Source: Corinectria fuckeliana
Lineage: Eukaryota > Ascomycota > Sordariomycetes > Hypocreales > Nectriaceae
Direction: 5' to 3'
Length of the DNA stretch: 18,738 bases
Assembly (NCBI GenBank): GCA_019137255.1
Contig: WPDH01000450.1
Location: forward strand, 1 to 18,738
Positions 11,101 through 18,738 of this stretch are shown in pieces. Within the stretch, counting starts at the first letter, position 1. Each line of letters begins with the position of its first letter. Below the pieces are notes generated by a model. The model saw only the letters and a program-made list of their open reading frames with translations. It searched no databases and was not told the DNA's origin. Made by a program: the position numbers and the translations under genes.

Positions 11101-12420
11101 TAATCTAAATAGTATAATAGTATATTTAAAGTGACTATATCTTATATAAAATACAGTTTTCTACTAGTTATTTAGCTTAATCTAGATATAGTAATATATA
11201 TTATAAATATTAATCTTTAAGATTTATCTTACCTTAGATAATTAATCTAATAGATTGCTAATTAATAGTAATAGATAATAGTTTTTCACTATAATAATAT
11301 TAAGACTTTTATAGTCTATATAAATCTAGATTTTTTTATTCTTTTTTAATATAAAAAGAATAAGTATACTAGCTTTACTTACAGAATATCTAATCTAACT
11401 ATTTACTATATTCTTAGTAATATATTTATAAGTAACTTAAGCTTACTTCTTATTAGTAAGATATATTTATCTTAGTAGAGGTTTTCTCTTTAGTTATAAG
11501 TTAATTAAGTGTTTTACCTCTTTTAGTAGTAGTAAAGTTTTTAATACTTTCTTACTAAAGGTTTCTCTTTCTAACTTTAGTTTAGCTAGTAAGATATTAT
11601 CTTTTTATTCTTTTAAATCTTCTCTTAGAATAAGTATTAACTACTTATTTAGTAATAGTATACTATTAATATATATAATAAATACCTTTTTATTATCTTC
11701 TACTAAGCTCTTTATAAAAAATATAAGGTCTTAAACTAAAATAAGTTTATAAGTTTATATATATATTTAGGTATTAATTATAATACCTTTTTCTCTTATC
11801 ACTTAAGTAGATAAAAGTAAGTTACTAGCTTCTTTTAAGTATTATACTTTTATAAATAGCTTTCTTACTTTCCTAAAGAACTCTTAGTAATTTAGTAGAA
11901 AGAAGGTTAGCTAGTAAGCTAGTAAGAAAAGAGTTATTATCTTATTAAAGCTAGTTAGGTTTAGTACCTTTTAATTTAGATTAGACTTAAAACTTAACTT
12001 TTATACTAGTTATTAGCTAATAAGATTAACTTATATATAGGTATTTATATCTATCTTAACTTTTTTTTTAGTAAATACTTATATAATAAGCACTCTATCT
12101 TATATAATTACTCTAATTAGTACTAGCTTAGGTTTTAGTATAAGAGGTATAATAATTATTCTTATACCTACTTATTTTCTAATAAGTTAATATTCTTAAG
12201 ATAAGCTATAATAGCTTATATAGTAGTTATATCTTAAGTAGCCTTCTTTTTATTTAACTATCTTATAATCCTTTAAGATGTCTTATAATTTAAAGTATAG
12301 TATTCTTTTTTATTATAATTATAGTAAGTAATCCCTTTAAGAAACTAACTTAATAAGTAGTTATCTACTACTTATTATCTATTATTACTAGCTAGCTAGA
12401 GTTTTCTATTAGTTAACTTA
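8105..12420 (-). pseudogene. Decayed pol of element C (PR region, RT, RNase H, integrase, chromodomain)
   Basis: This is a polyprotein remnant read leftwards. RT spans about 11580-10900. The LFVLKK-like motif and the following D-Y-R...L-N motif lie at 11300-11365, and the catalytic Y-L-D-D reads YLNN at 11014-11025, both Asp codons changed GAT to AAT. RNase H: a T-D catalytic motif at about 10564-10578 and ELLAVIKSLKH at 10411-10446. Integrase: HHCC zinc finger with an intact His codon at 9568-9570 and C-x2-C at 9445-9456 (one Cys now TAC), first catalytic Asp of the D-F-I motif at 9355-9357, and AEFTYNN at 8951-8971. Chromodomain: Y-L-V-K-(W) at about 8411-8425, followed by N-T-(W) and ending near 8345. 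A weakly readable tail continues to about 8105. The protease active site, expected at 11900-12300, could not be identified. Domain order is that of Ty3/gypsy chromoviruses; numerous TAA/TAG codons make it non-functional. Confidence 0.85.
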
Positions 12421-12449
12421 TTAGTATTTTAAGTTTTTAACTCACTTAG

Positions 12450-13046
12450 AAGGCAGGTCTAACAGTCTGTTATTTAGGTTTTTTATAAACTCTTCTAAGT
12501 ATTAGTAAAGCTGCTTCTCTTTTAGTTGTTACTTTTTAAGCAGTTATTACTTTTAAGGTATTACTATTACTATTAAGCTTTTTAAGCTAGCTCTCTTACC
12601 TTTAGGATATCTATTTATAGTCTTTAAAGCTCTTTCTTAACCTTAGTTTATAGTTTATAATAGTATTAGTATACTAAAACCTTATCTTTTTTAGGCTTTT
12701 TAGTGCTAAAAGAGTTATAAATTAATCTTTATATATTAAAGTAGTTTATTAGTAACTATTTTACACCTTATTAGAGGTAGGTAAGGTTTTTCTATAGTTT
12801 AATTACGTACTATTTTAGATTTATATATAGTCTTCTTATAAAGTTTATAAAATCTAACTATAAGAAGTCTTATATAACACTTAAGTAGTCTTTTTATTTT
12901 ATTTATAAGATTTTAAAAAGGTAAGTAGTTAACTAGAGTATTTTCTAGTAATAAGTTATAAACTCTTATATATTATTTACTAACTATATAGTATAAATCT
13001 AATTATTAATTTATATACTTATTATATCTTTCTTAAGAGACTTATA
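12450..13046 (-). pseudogene. 3' part of decayed gag of element C
   Basis: Upstream of pol on the minus strand, 12540-12800 gives a frame resembling the C-terminal half of a Ty3/gypsy Gag domain (Lys/Glu-rich helices, then a Gln-rich stretch encoded by TAA/TAG codons near 12545-12560). No CCHC knuckle could be identified downstream of it. The 5' part of gag continues beyond the inserted L element at 14830. The gene was broken at 13046 by L copy 2. Confidence 0.5.
13033..13046. repeat. Target-site duplication, left copy (14 bp)
   Basis: The bases ttaagagacttata are repeated exactly at 14816-14829 on the other side of L copy 2. They directly precede the TTTA-repeat tail. Variable-length duplications of this size are typical of LINE target-primed insertion. 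Confidence 0.75.
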
Positions 13047-13072
13047 TTTATTTATTTTATTTATTTATTTAT
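13047..13072 (-). repeat. TAAA-repeat tail of L copy 2
   Basis: On the plus strand this is a run of TTTA/TTTTA units, on the minus strand a TAAA-type tail. It abuts the target duplication, as expected for the 3' end of a LINE that ends in a short simple repeat rather than a long poly(A). Confidence 0.7.
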
Positions 13073-13689
13073 ATACTATTTTAACTCTAGAGTTATTTAG
13101 ACCTTCTTTTAAGTAACTTAGACTAGCTTATAATAAAAAGAAAAAACCTAATAGTAAGCTATAAGATAAAAAACCCCCTACTACTCTTACCTAAGGGGAA
13201 AGCAAGTTAGGCTTAGTATATATATATAATAGTATAAGTTTTAAGCAGGTTAGCTTTATAAGAAAAACTAGTTATATACCTGCTTTAATAACTTCTTATA
13301 AGGCTTAGCCTAAATTATATATTAGAACTTATTTAATCTTAGGGCAGGTTTAAGTTACTTATACTACTTATCTTTTTTATCTTTCTAGGTATTATTCTTA
13401 TCACTAGGTGTACCTTTTTTAACTTTTAAAAGTATTTACTCTTTAAATTAGTTAATTAGCTTAAATACTATAAGGGCTAAACCTAAGTCTAGTCTAGCCT
13501 AAGACTGCTTTAAAGGCTGCTTAAGCCTCTTTTAGGCTAGGTTGTTTAGTATTATAGTTAATATTAGTATTAGTACTACTACTATATCTTATAATAAGTA
13601 TACTATATAGCTATACTACTTATTTAGAATACTAAACTGTGTAAGTCTCTCTAAATAGGTATTTCTTACCTACTCTTACTCTTTTTACA

Positions 13690-14590
13690 CTATATAGTAT
13701 ATATAAGACTATACTAAGTATAAGCTATTATAGTTATAATATACTAAAAAGATCTTACTAGTAGAGGTAAAGTATACTATATCTCTTATATAATAAGCCC
13801 TCTTATAGTAGTTACACTTAGCTTATTCTTAATAGTACTATATAATATATCTAAAGTAAAAGCACTTAAAGTACTACTTAGGTTAAATCTCCCCTAAATA
13901 AGGCTTAGTCTAACAGACCTTTATAGCTATAATTATACCTTAGTTATAAAGTTTATTTATATCTATTAGTTTAGTNNTAACTATTATAAACTATCTTAAG
14001 ACCTAATATATACTTATACTAAAAATAGTAAGAATCTAAGTATTATTCTTTAAGAGATTTATAATTAGTCTATAAAAGAGAACTATAATATCCCTACTAA
14101 GAAAGTAATATAAGACTACTATAAGTAAGAGATAACCTCTTAAGAGGGTATAATTAATAATTATTATAATATCTAATAGTATATAAGATATAATATTAAG
14201 AGCTATACTAAGTGACCTAATAATAATCTCTCTACTAAGGCGAGAGAGGATTACTTTTAATAGTAATACTATTAGGGATAGAAGTATTCTCTTATTATAA
14301 GTAACTTAAGCCTAGGTTAAAGCCTTAATAGGTGTTTTCTAAAAGGCAGCTAATACTACTTTTTTAATAGTAGTTATAATTATTTTTATAAGAGATAGTA
14401 AGATTAGGATCTTACTGCTTATATATTAGGTATAGCTTATAATAGTATTAGCTAAGACTACTATTATTCTCTAAACTAAGAGGAAAGCAGCTCTTAAAAT
14501 AATTACTTTAAGTTTATATTTAGTCTTAATAATAAGATCTTTAAATTAATTATAAGTTGTTTTTATACTAGGCTTAGCCTATAGTAAGAG
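13690..14590 (-). pseudogene. Decayed LINE ORF1 of L copy 2 (Tad-like knuckle array)
   Basis: This is an ORF1 protein remnant, thought in LINEs to bind element RNA. At 13873-13832 (minus) the C-x2-C-x4-H-x4-C spacing is exact over 14 codons, with the second Cys still TGC and a Phe-Gly-His-like core. A second knuckle follows with a surviving TGT Cys codon near 13824 but an incomplete pattern, and a third Cys/His cluster ends at about 13700. This succession is characteristic of Tad-clade LINE ORF1 proteins. Before the N gap, 14555-13978 is one frame interrupted only by TAA/TAG codons, rich in Ser, Thr, Pro and hydrophobic residues and of no recognised domain. The start codon is erased; limits are approximate. 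Confidence 0.65.
13976..13977. other. Assembly gap (NN) inside L copy 2
   Basis: Two N bases lie in the ORF1 remnant within about 50 bases of the equivalent position of the gap in L copy 1 (4365-4366). The flanking sequences of the two copies do not overlap completely: copy 1 has about 130 bp extra before its gap and copy 2 about 40 bp extra after it. Confidence 0.9.
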
Positions 14591-14815
14591 TGGGTTTTAT
14601 AGTAAAAATATTTTCTTAAGAGGAGAAGAGAGATAGTTTATAATCTTAATATTCTCTATTTTGCCTAGCCTGCTTATTATATATAATATAGTAATAATAT
14701 AAGAGTAGAAAGAGAGTAAAAAAAGTTTATAAAGAAAGTTAGTTAGGTTAAAATAGATTTTAAGAGTATAACTAAGATATAGTAGAGGTAACTATTAAAT
14801 ATTTATAAAAGGTTG

Positions 14816-14829
14816 TTAAGAGACTTATA
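14816..14829. repeat. Target-site duplication, right copy (14 bp)
   Basis: This is an exact copy of 13033-13046 and marks the 5' end of L copy 2. Joining the two sides at this duplication restores continuity of element C gag. Confidence 0.75.
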
Positions 14830-15440
14830 AGAGTATTAAGATAGTTTTTTATACTTTTTTAGCTTATTACCACTAGATTTTATAGCTAGCTTTTTAAGTA
14901 GGTATTCTTAAAATTAATAATCTTTCTCTTATATTTTATAGTCCTCTTCTTATTAAGATACTATTATTAAGACTAACTCTTAAAGGGTTAAAATATCTTT
15001 CTTAAGGCTAATTACTTAGTAATAGTATTCTAAGAAGATTCTTAATTAGGATTATTATCTTATATATAATTAGAATTATATAAATAAGTAGTTTTTATTA
15101 TTATTATATATATCTAATATTAAGGTTTCTCTCTTATTAAGATTATAATCTCTATAAGTAGTCTCTAAGTTCTCTCTTAGTATTTATTATAACTTAGCTT
15201 TATATAAGAGAGAGAGTATTCTTTCTAGTAATACCTCTTAGCTTAGTATAAAATCTAGTATAAGAGGTATTTTCTAAGAGAGTCTCTTCTCTATAAGAAG
15301 GGTATTAATTAGATTAATCTCTTTTTTTACCTAATTAGTAAGTGTAAGTTTATTTATTATTATTAATAGTTATCTTATACTTATTATATGTTTATTATAC
15401 TTTATAAAGGATCTTATATAACCTCTTATTTTATATTATA
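14830..15440 (-). pseudogene. 5' part of decayed gag and leader of element C
   Basis: This segment lies between the C 5' LTR (15478) and the L insertion. On the minus strand it shows Glu/Arg/Lys-rich short frames (for example 15160-15330), consistent with the N-terminal part of Gag, but no motif is diagnostic. Assignment is by position: it connects through the 14-bp target duplication to the gag remnant at 12450-13046. The primer-binding site should lie just below 15478; I cannot match that sequence to a particular tRNA. Confidence 0.4.
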
Positions 15441-15477
15441 TACTAGTAACCTAGGTAAAGTATAAAAGTAGAAGAAT

Positions 15478-15682
15478 TATAAGAGTTAGTCTTACTAGGG
15501 TGTAAATATAAAGATTATAAAGGTAGGTATTAGTATATTATAAAGCTTTTACTTAATAAGTATTTAGTAAGTGCTTATTAAGTGTTCTTAAAGGGGCTAC
15601 TAGCCTACTATTTAGGTAAGCTTTAAAGTTAAGCTTTAAAAGCTTATATTAAGTGTTAATAGTATTAGTACTAACTATTATA
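15478..15682 (-). repeat. 5' LTR of element C
   Basis: This is a direct repeat of 6352-6555. The identity starts and stops sharply at these limits; the differences are mostly transitions plus single-base indels. Being on the minus strand, transcription would have run leftwards from here into gag. The terminal TG and CA are both changed to TA by mutation. Confidence 0.8.
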
Positions 15683-15926
15683 AAAAACTTATCTGCTTAC
15701 TATATTTAGCTTTATTATAAACTAGTTATTAAAATATACCCTTTTAGAACTAGGGTATTATTATAAATTACTAGCTAACTAGAGTTTTTAGTATAATATA
15801 CTTTTTAGCTGTTATAACTTAAGTTAAAACTAGGCGGTTATAACTAGTAGAACTATTTTAGTACTTATCTTTTACTTGTTAAAACTGTAAGCTAATTATA
15901 TAACTTTAGTTAGGCTTATATTAAAG

Positions 15927-15964
15927 CTTATAAAAAAACTTACAACTTATAAAAAGACTTACAG
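15927..15964. repeat. 19-bp tandem repeat in the LTR of element B
   Basis: Two units of 19 bp (15927-15945 and 15946-15964, cttataaaa..acttaca) differ at few positions, and a third partial unit begins at 15965. They lie about 45 bp upstream of the TATA box, where LTR enhancer repeats are often found, but no known factor site is recognised. Confidence 0.55.
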
Positions 15965-16007
15965 CTTATATATAAGCCTAGGCTTATAATTATAAACTCT
16001 TAGAAAG

Positions 16008-16018
16008 TATATAAATAT
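16008..16018 (+). promoter_or_regulatory. TATA box in the LTR of element B
   Basis: The bases tatataaatat lie about 200 bp into the LTR, upstream of the inferred primer site and gag. In sequence this AT-rich a TATA match alone is weak evidence; the position supports it. Confidence 0.4.
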
Positions 16019-16260
16019 ACTCTTTTAATACTTTTATAAAGATAGCCTTACTAGCTATTAACTACACTTAGTTATATTAAATTTACTATTTTACTATTAC
16101 TAGACTATAACTTATATTACTTACTATAATATCTTAAACTATTAGTTTAAATACTCTTATATTTTAGCCTTATCTTATACTTTTAAGATAGACTTAGCTA
16201 TTATATATTAATAGCTCTTATTTAATATTTTACTATATTAACTTAAGTAATAATTTAAAT

Positions 16261-16273
16261 TAGTTATTATAGC
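16261..16273 (+). promoter_or_regulatory. Primer-binding site of element B (tRNA-Met type, mutated)
   Basis: The bases tagttattatagc match the common TGGTTATCAGAGC-type initiator-Met primer site of LTR retrotransposons if TG and CA dinucleotides were converted to TA. It starts about 7 bases after the inferred LTR end and about 120 bases before gag. The pattern is partly masked by mutation. Confidence 0.5.
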
Positions 16274-16379
16274 TTTAGTAACTTTATCTAGTTTAAGAAT
16301 ATTCTAAGGTAAGCAGTCTTAAGATAATATCTAAATATATAATAATAGTATCTTAAGTAACCTAAAATTAGATAATATT

Positions 16380-17500
16380 AATAATAAAAAAACTATAAAA
16401 CTTAAGTATATAAACTAATATATATATTATAAGATTATAACTTTTTATAATATTTCTAAAAAAGTATTTAATAATAATATTAAGTATTTTTAAGCCTTAA
16501 AGTAATATATTATAATACTTATTATAACTTAAGCTAAACTAGTATAACTAAGCCTAAATAATAACTATATTATTAGTTCTTTATAAGAGTATATTAAATA
16601 ACTTAATATTAAATAGCTAAATACTTATAAAGAATAATATTACTAAAATAAATAAGCTAATAGTTTTAAAACTATACTAACTATATCTTACTTAAGAGAT
16701 ATAAGTAAAACTTTTAAGCTTAAATAACTACTAACTTTTAATAGTATTTTTAAGAAACTATAAAAGTATCTTACTTAGATTAAATCCTACTATATATACT
16801 ATTTAACTATATTTATAAGTAAACTACTAAAAGTATAATATATTATAAGATTACTTACTAGAAAAGTCTTATAAGAAATAAAACTATACTTATAAGATTT
16901 TATTAAAAACCCTAAGAAACTTTATATAATTAAAATAAAAAAACTTTTTAATAGTTTTAAACTATATTAAGAAAAACTTACTAATACTTATAAAAAATAA
17001 GATAAAAAATATAATATACTTATAGCTATATATAAGCTTAAATAAACTAAAATAGTATTTAAGTACTTATTAGAGTACTAGTACTTTATAGCTAGACTTA
17101 AGCTAAGTAATAAGAACTAAATTAATAAGTTTTATTATAAACTAAAAGATAAAATTAAAAATAAGATTAGTAAGATTTTTATACTTTCTAATACTTTTAA
17201 TAAATATACTAAACTTTATATTATAATTAATAATAGACTTTTTAAGTAATAATTAAAAAAGAAGAAAAGTTTAAATAAAAGCTAAGAAAGTAAAAAAAGT
17301 TAATCTAATACTAGCTAAAAATAAAATACACTTACTTTTAATAAAACCTAAGTAAGCCTAATAAAATTAAGAGCTACTAAATAAGATTATACTAATATCT
17401 TTTACTAGAATTATAATAAGAAAAGGTATTTTAAAAGTAAGTATTAAAGCTCTTAAACTAACTAATAGTAAAAGCTTATACTAAAAGGTAAAAACTTTTA
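16380..17500 (+). pseudogene. Decayed gag of element B copy 2 (gypsy-like Gag with CCHC knuckle)
   Basis: The frame from about 16690 to 17250, allowing TAA/TAG for Gln/Trp, reads like the retrotransposon Gag domain of Ty3/gypsy elements. A segment like T-F-x-S...L-x-x-Y-L-T-Q-I starts near 16730. It ends with a K-L-K-D-K-I-K-(N/D)-K-I block at 17141-17170 and a L-x-N-T-F-N-K-Y...I-(D)-N-R-L-F block at 17187-17248, the family's usual C-terminal signature. A zinc knuckle with exact C-x2-C-x4-H-x4-C spacing lies at 17403-17444, all Cys and His codons mutated to TAC or TAT. Copy 1 keeps two TGT codons at the same place. The ATG is erased, so the start is approximate. Confidence 0.7.
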
Positions 17501-18556
17501 AGCTACTTACTAGTAATATAATAAAAAGAAAAAAGTTATATTTAGTAATAATAAAAAAACTATTATAATAACCTAAAAATACTATAATAAAACAAGATTA
17601 CTAATAAACTTACTTTAGCTACTTTTAAATAATAAATATAAAACTAAAAAAACTACTAGAAATATCTTATATAGTAACCTTAGAAATAGCTATTTTATTA
17701 GTAAGCTTACTAAGCTAACTTTTAAAGAAACCTAAAAGAAAAAAATATAAACTATCTTAAAACTATAAAAACTAGTTCTTAAAGAAAAAACCTAACTAAA
17801 ATCTAATAGTAAGACTGTAATAATAACTAAAAGGTTTTATTAATAACTAACTATAAAAATTAAGATTTCTAACTAATAGCTAAGATAAAATAAAGGTCTT
17901 AAAGTAGTTACTACTAGTCTTAATACTATTAAAAACTTTAGTGCTAAACTATTATAATAGCAGATAAAAGATAAATAAATCTACTAATAGTACTATATAT
18001 AATAAAAAGGTATTTTTAATATAAAAGCAGAATATAAAGCTAGATAGGCTAGACAGCTTAGCCTTTTTATTATAAATAATAATATTTATATACTTATAAA
18101 TAACTATCTTAGTAGTATTAAGACTACTTTTATAAATAATACTAGCTTAAAAGAAGAAAATAACTTAGCTTATATTAGTTTAGATAGCTAATAACCTTAG
18201 TAGATAATAAATACTTATAATAAAATAAGTACTAAATACTAAAAAACTATAAAAGATAAATACTAATAGCTTATTTATAAGATTATAAACACTTATAAAA
18301 ATAATACTATTTATATCTAAGCTTTATTATACTATCTTATATAGTATAATCTTAACTAGCTAAAAATAGAAATTAGTAATAATAAATAACTTTACTTATT
18401 ATATAAGAAATACTAATATATTTTATAAATATTAAACTTTTTTTACTTATATAATAATTATATAAAAGATAAAATAACTAATAATTTTTATCTTATATAA
18501 GTTTAAAAGCACTTAATAAATAACTCTTATCTTATATAAGAAACTTTAGACTATTT

Positions 18557-18738
18557 AATTTATTTATACCTAATTTAGCTAGTAGCTATTTAGTTTTCCT
18601 TTTAAGTAACTTAGACTAATTTATAATAAGAGGGAAAAACCCTAATAGTAAGCTATAAGATAAAAAACCTCTTACTACACTTACCTAAGAGAGAAGTAAG
18701 TTAAGCTTAGTATATATATATAATAATATAAGTTATAA
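18557..18738 (-). mobile_element. Element L, copy 3: 3' end only, cut by window end
   Basis: It begins with the tail-derived aatttatttata and matches the 3' end of L copy 2 (about 13061-13240, same strand) and of copy 1 (about 5080-5262, opposite strand), with mostly transition differences. Element B homology stops at about 18556, so this copy was inserted into element B downstream of gag. Its 5' end and the second target duplication lie outside the window. Confidence 0.75.

Larger units (their letters stand above)
13047..14815 (-). mobile_element. Element L, copy 2: LINE-like unit with ORF1 only, inserted in element C gag
   Basis: It is bounded by a perfect 14-bp target duplication (13033-13046 and 14816-14829). 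On the minus strand it runs from a 5' end at 14815 to a 3' tail of TAAA repeats at 13072-13047. It contains an ORF1 remnant with zinc knuckles, but only about 600 bp lie between the knuckles and the tail, so there is no room for endonuclease and reverse transcriptase. Copy 1 begins at the same 5' end and copy 3 has the same 3' end, so it is a defined unit rather than a randomly truncated LINE. It is the least mutated L copy, with GC-containing words surviving at 13190-13250 and a CpG at 14240. The NN at 13976 means the real length may be greater. Confidence 0.8.
6352..15682 (-). mobile_element. Element C: chromodomain Ty3/gypsy retrotransposon, full span, with nested L
   Basis: This is an LTR retrotransposon on the minus strand. 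It is bounded by two direct repeats of about 205 bp (6352-6555 and 15478-15682) with a polypurine tract just inside the low-coordinate one. Reading leftwards from 15682: 5' LTR, first part of gag, L copy 2 insertion (13047-14815), rest of gag, protease region, RT, RNase H, integrase, chromodomain, about 1.5 kb of 3' sequence, polypurine tract, 3' LTR. Without L it is about 7.5 kb. The order RT, RNase H, integrase and the chromodomain place it in the chromovirus branch of Ty3/gypsy. No matching 5-bp duplication is evident at the outer ends (6347-6351 against 15683-15687), possibly because of mutation or recombination. All reading frames are destroyed by RIP. Confidence 0.85.
15810..16253 (+). 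repeat. 5' LTR of element B copy 2 (inferred)
   Basis: It begins TG (tgttataacttaagt) and ends with a near-complementary inverted end (acttaagtaataat, 16241-16254). It contains a TATA box at 16008, and a tRNA-Met-like primer site follows within 8 bases. No second copy of this LTR is in the window, so it is recognised by structure only and its right end is uncertain by a few bases. Confidence 0.6.
15810..18556 (+). mobile_element. Element B, copy 2: LTR, primer site, gag and downstream region
   Basis: This is the plus-strand copy of the element at 1-3394. It starts with an LTR (15810-16253), a primer-binding site (16261-16273) and gag (about 16380-17500), followed by about 1 kb of Lys/Thr/Ser-rich decayed sequence in which no protease or reverse transcriptase motif is evident. 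The sequence at 17855-18098 is absent from copy 1. The element is cut at 18556, where a third L copy begins, and no 3' LTR is present before the window end. It lies 127 bp to the right of the 5' LTR of element C. Confidence 0.7.
1..18738. other. RIP-mutated AT-rich transposon compartment
   Basis: The whole window shows near absence of CpA and TpG, very high TpA, and CpG limited to a few places (for example near 6454, 8109, 10109, 12807, 14240 and 15833). ATG triplets are rare on both strands. Coding remnants recognised below have TAA/TAG in place of CAA, CAG or TGG codons, AAT in place of GAT and TAT in place of TGT or CAT, as C-to-T change on both strands would produce. This is the known result of repeat-induced point mutation in Pezizomycotina fungi. 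Paired copies of the repeats here differ mostly by C/T and G/A transitions. I infer a filamentous ascomycete AT-rich isochore; no species-level clue is present. Confidence 0.9.

Noticed and set aside
14214..14256. Imperfect hairpin around a surviving CpG in L copy 2 as a regulatory element
   Set aside because: The arms (ctctct / agagag) are simple purine/pyrimidine runs inside the ORF1 remnant and are not conserved as a hairpin in copy 1.
13047..14815. Element L as a solo LTR or DNA transposon
   Set aside because: The ends are not TG...CA and not inverted repeats; the TAAA tail, the 14-bp duplication and the ORF1 knuckles favour a LINE-like unit.
16380..17500. Element B as a Ty1/copia element
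   Set aside because: The CCHC knuckle and Met-type primer site are shared by both superfamilies, but the K-L-K-D-K-I-K and I-D-N-R-L-F style blocks match the Ty3/gypsy Gag domain, and no copia integrase or RT is seen.
1..18738. Mitochondrial or bacterial/organelle AT-rich DNA
   Set aside because: No tRNA, rRNA or respiratory-chain genes are visible, and the coding remnants are nuclear retrotransposons with a dinucleotide pattern specific to RIP, not simple AT bias.
1..18738. Open reading frames without stops on either strand
   Set aside because: The few open stretches are short, lack ATG, and mostly lie in the wrong frame or strand relative to recognisable transposon motifs; none resembles a host protein.

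Overview
This window is an extremely AT-rich stretch of nested, decayed retrotransposons, most likely from an AT-rich, gene-poor compartment of a filamentous ascomycete genome. CpA and TpG are almost absent, TpA is everywhere, CpG is close to zero, and only a handful of ATG triplets occur in 18.7 kb. Recognisable protein motifs survive, but with TAA/TAG where Gln or Trp codons are expected and AAT or TAT where Asp (GAT), Cys (TGT) or His (CAT) codons are expected. That is the outcome of repeat-induced point mutation (RIP, C to T mainly at CpA on both strands). I see no intact host gene, tRNA, rRNA or CRISPR array. The species cannot be named from this.

Three element families account for most of the window. 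Element B is an LTR element with a Ty3/gypsy-like Gag and one CCHC knuckle. It is present twice in opposite orientation: minus strand at 1-3394 (leaving the window at its left edge) and plus strand at 15810-18556 (445-bp 5' LTR, TATA box, primer-binding site, gag). Element C is a full-span chromodomain Ty3/gypsy element (chromovirus) on the minus strand, 6352-15682. It has ~205-bp LTRs, a polypurine tract next to the 3' LTR, split gag, then protease region, RT, RNase H, integrase and chromodomain. Element L is a LINE-like unit of about 1.8 kb with a Tad-type ORF1 zinc-knuckle array but no visible reverse transcriptase. It occurs at 3395-5262 (+), 13047-14815 (-) and 18557-18738 (-, cut by the window end).

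Layout from left to right: B copy 1 (-), L copy 1 (+), an unexplained 1.1 kb (5263-6351), C 3' LTR, C 3' region with a possible plus-strand coding remnant, C pol, part of C gag, L copy 2 inserted in gag with a 14-bp target duplication, rest of C gag, C 5' LTR, a 127-bp spacer (15683-15809), B copy 2 (+), L copy 3. L copy 2 is therefore younger than C, and L copy 3 interrupts B copy 2. All copies have been mutated, but to different degrees.

The most unusual points are two families that look gag-only or ORF1-only (B and L), a Gln/Lys-rich coding-like remnant antisense to C downstream of its pol, and 2-base N gaps in the same part of two separate L copies, which suggest that an internal part of L was never assembled.
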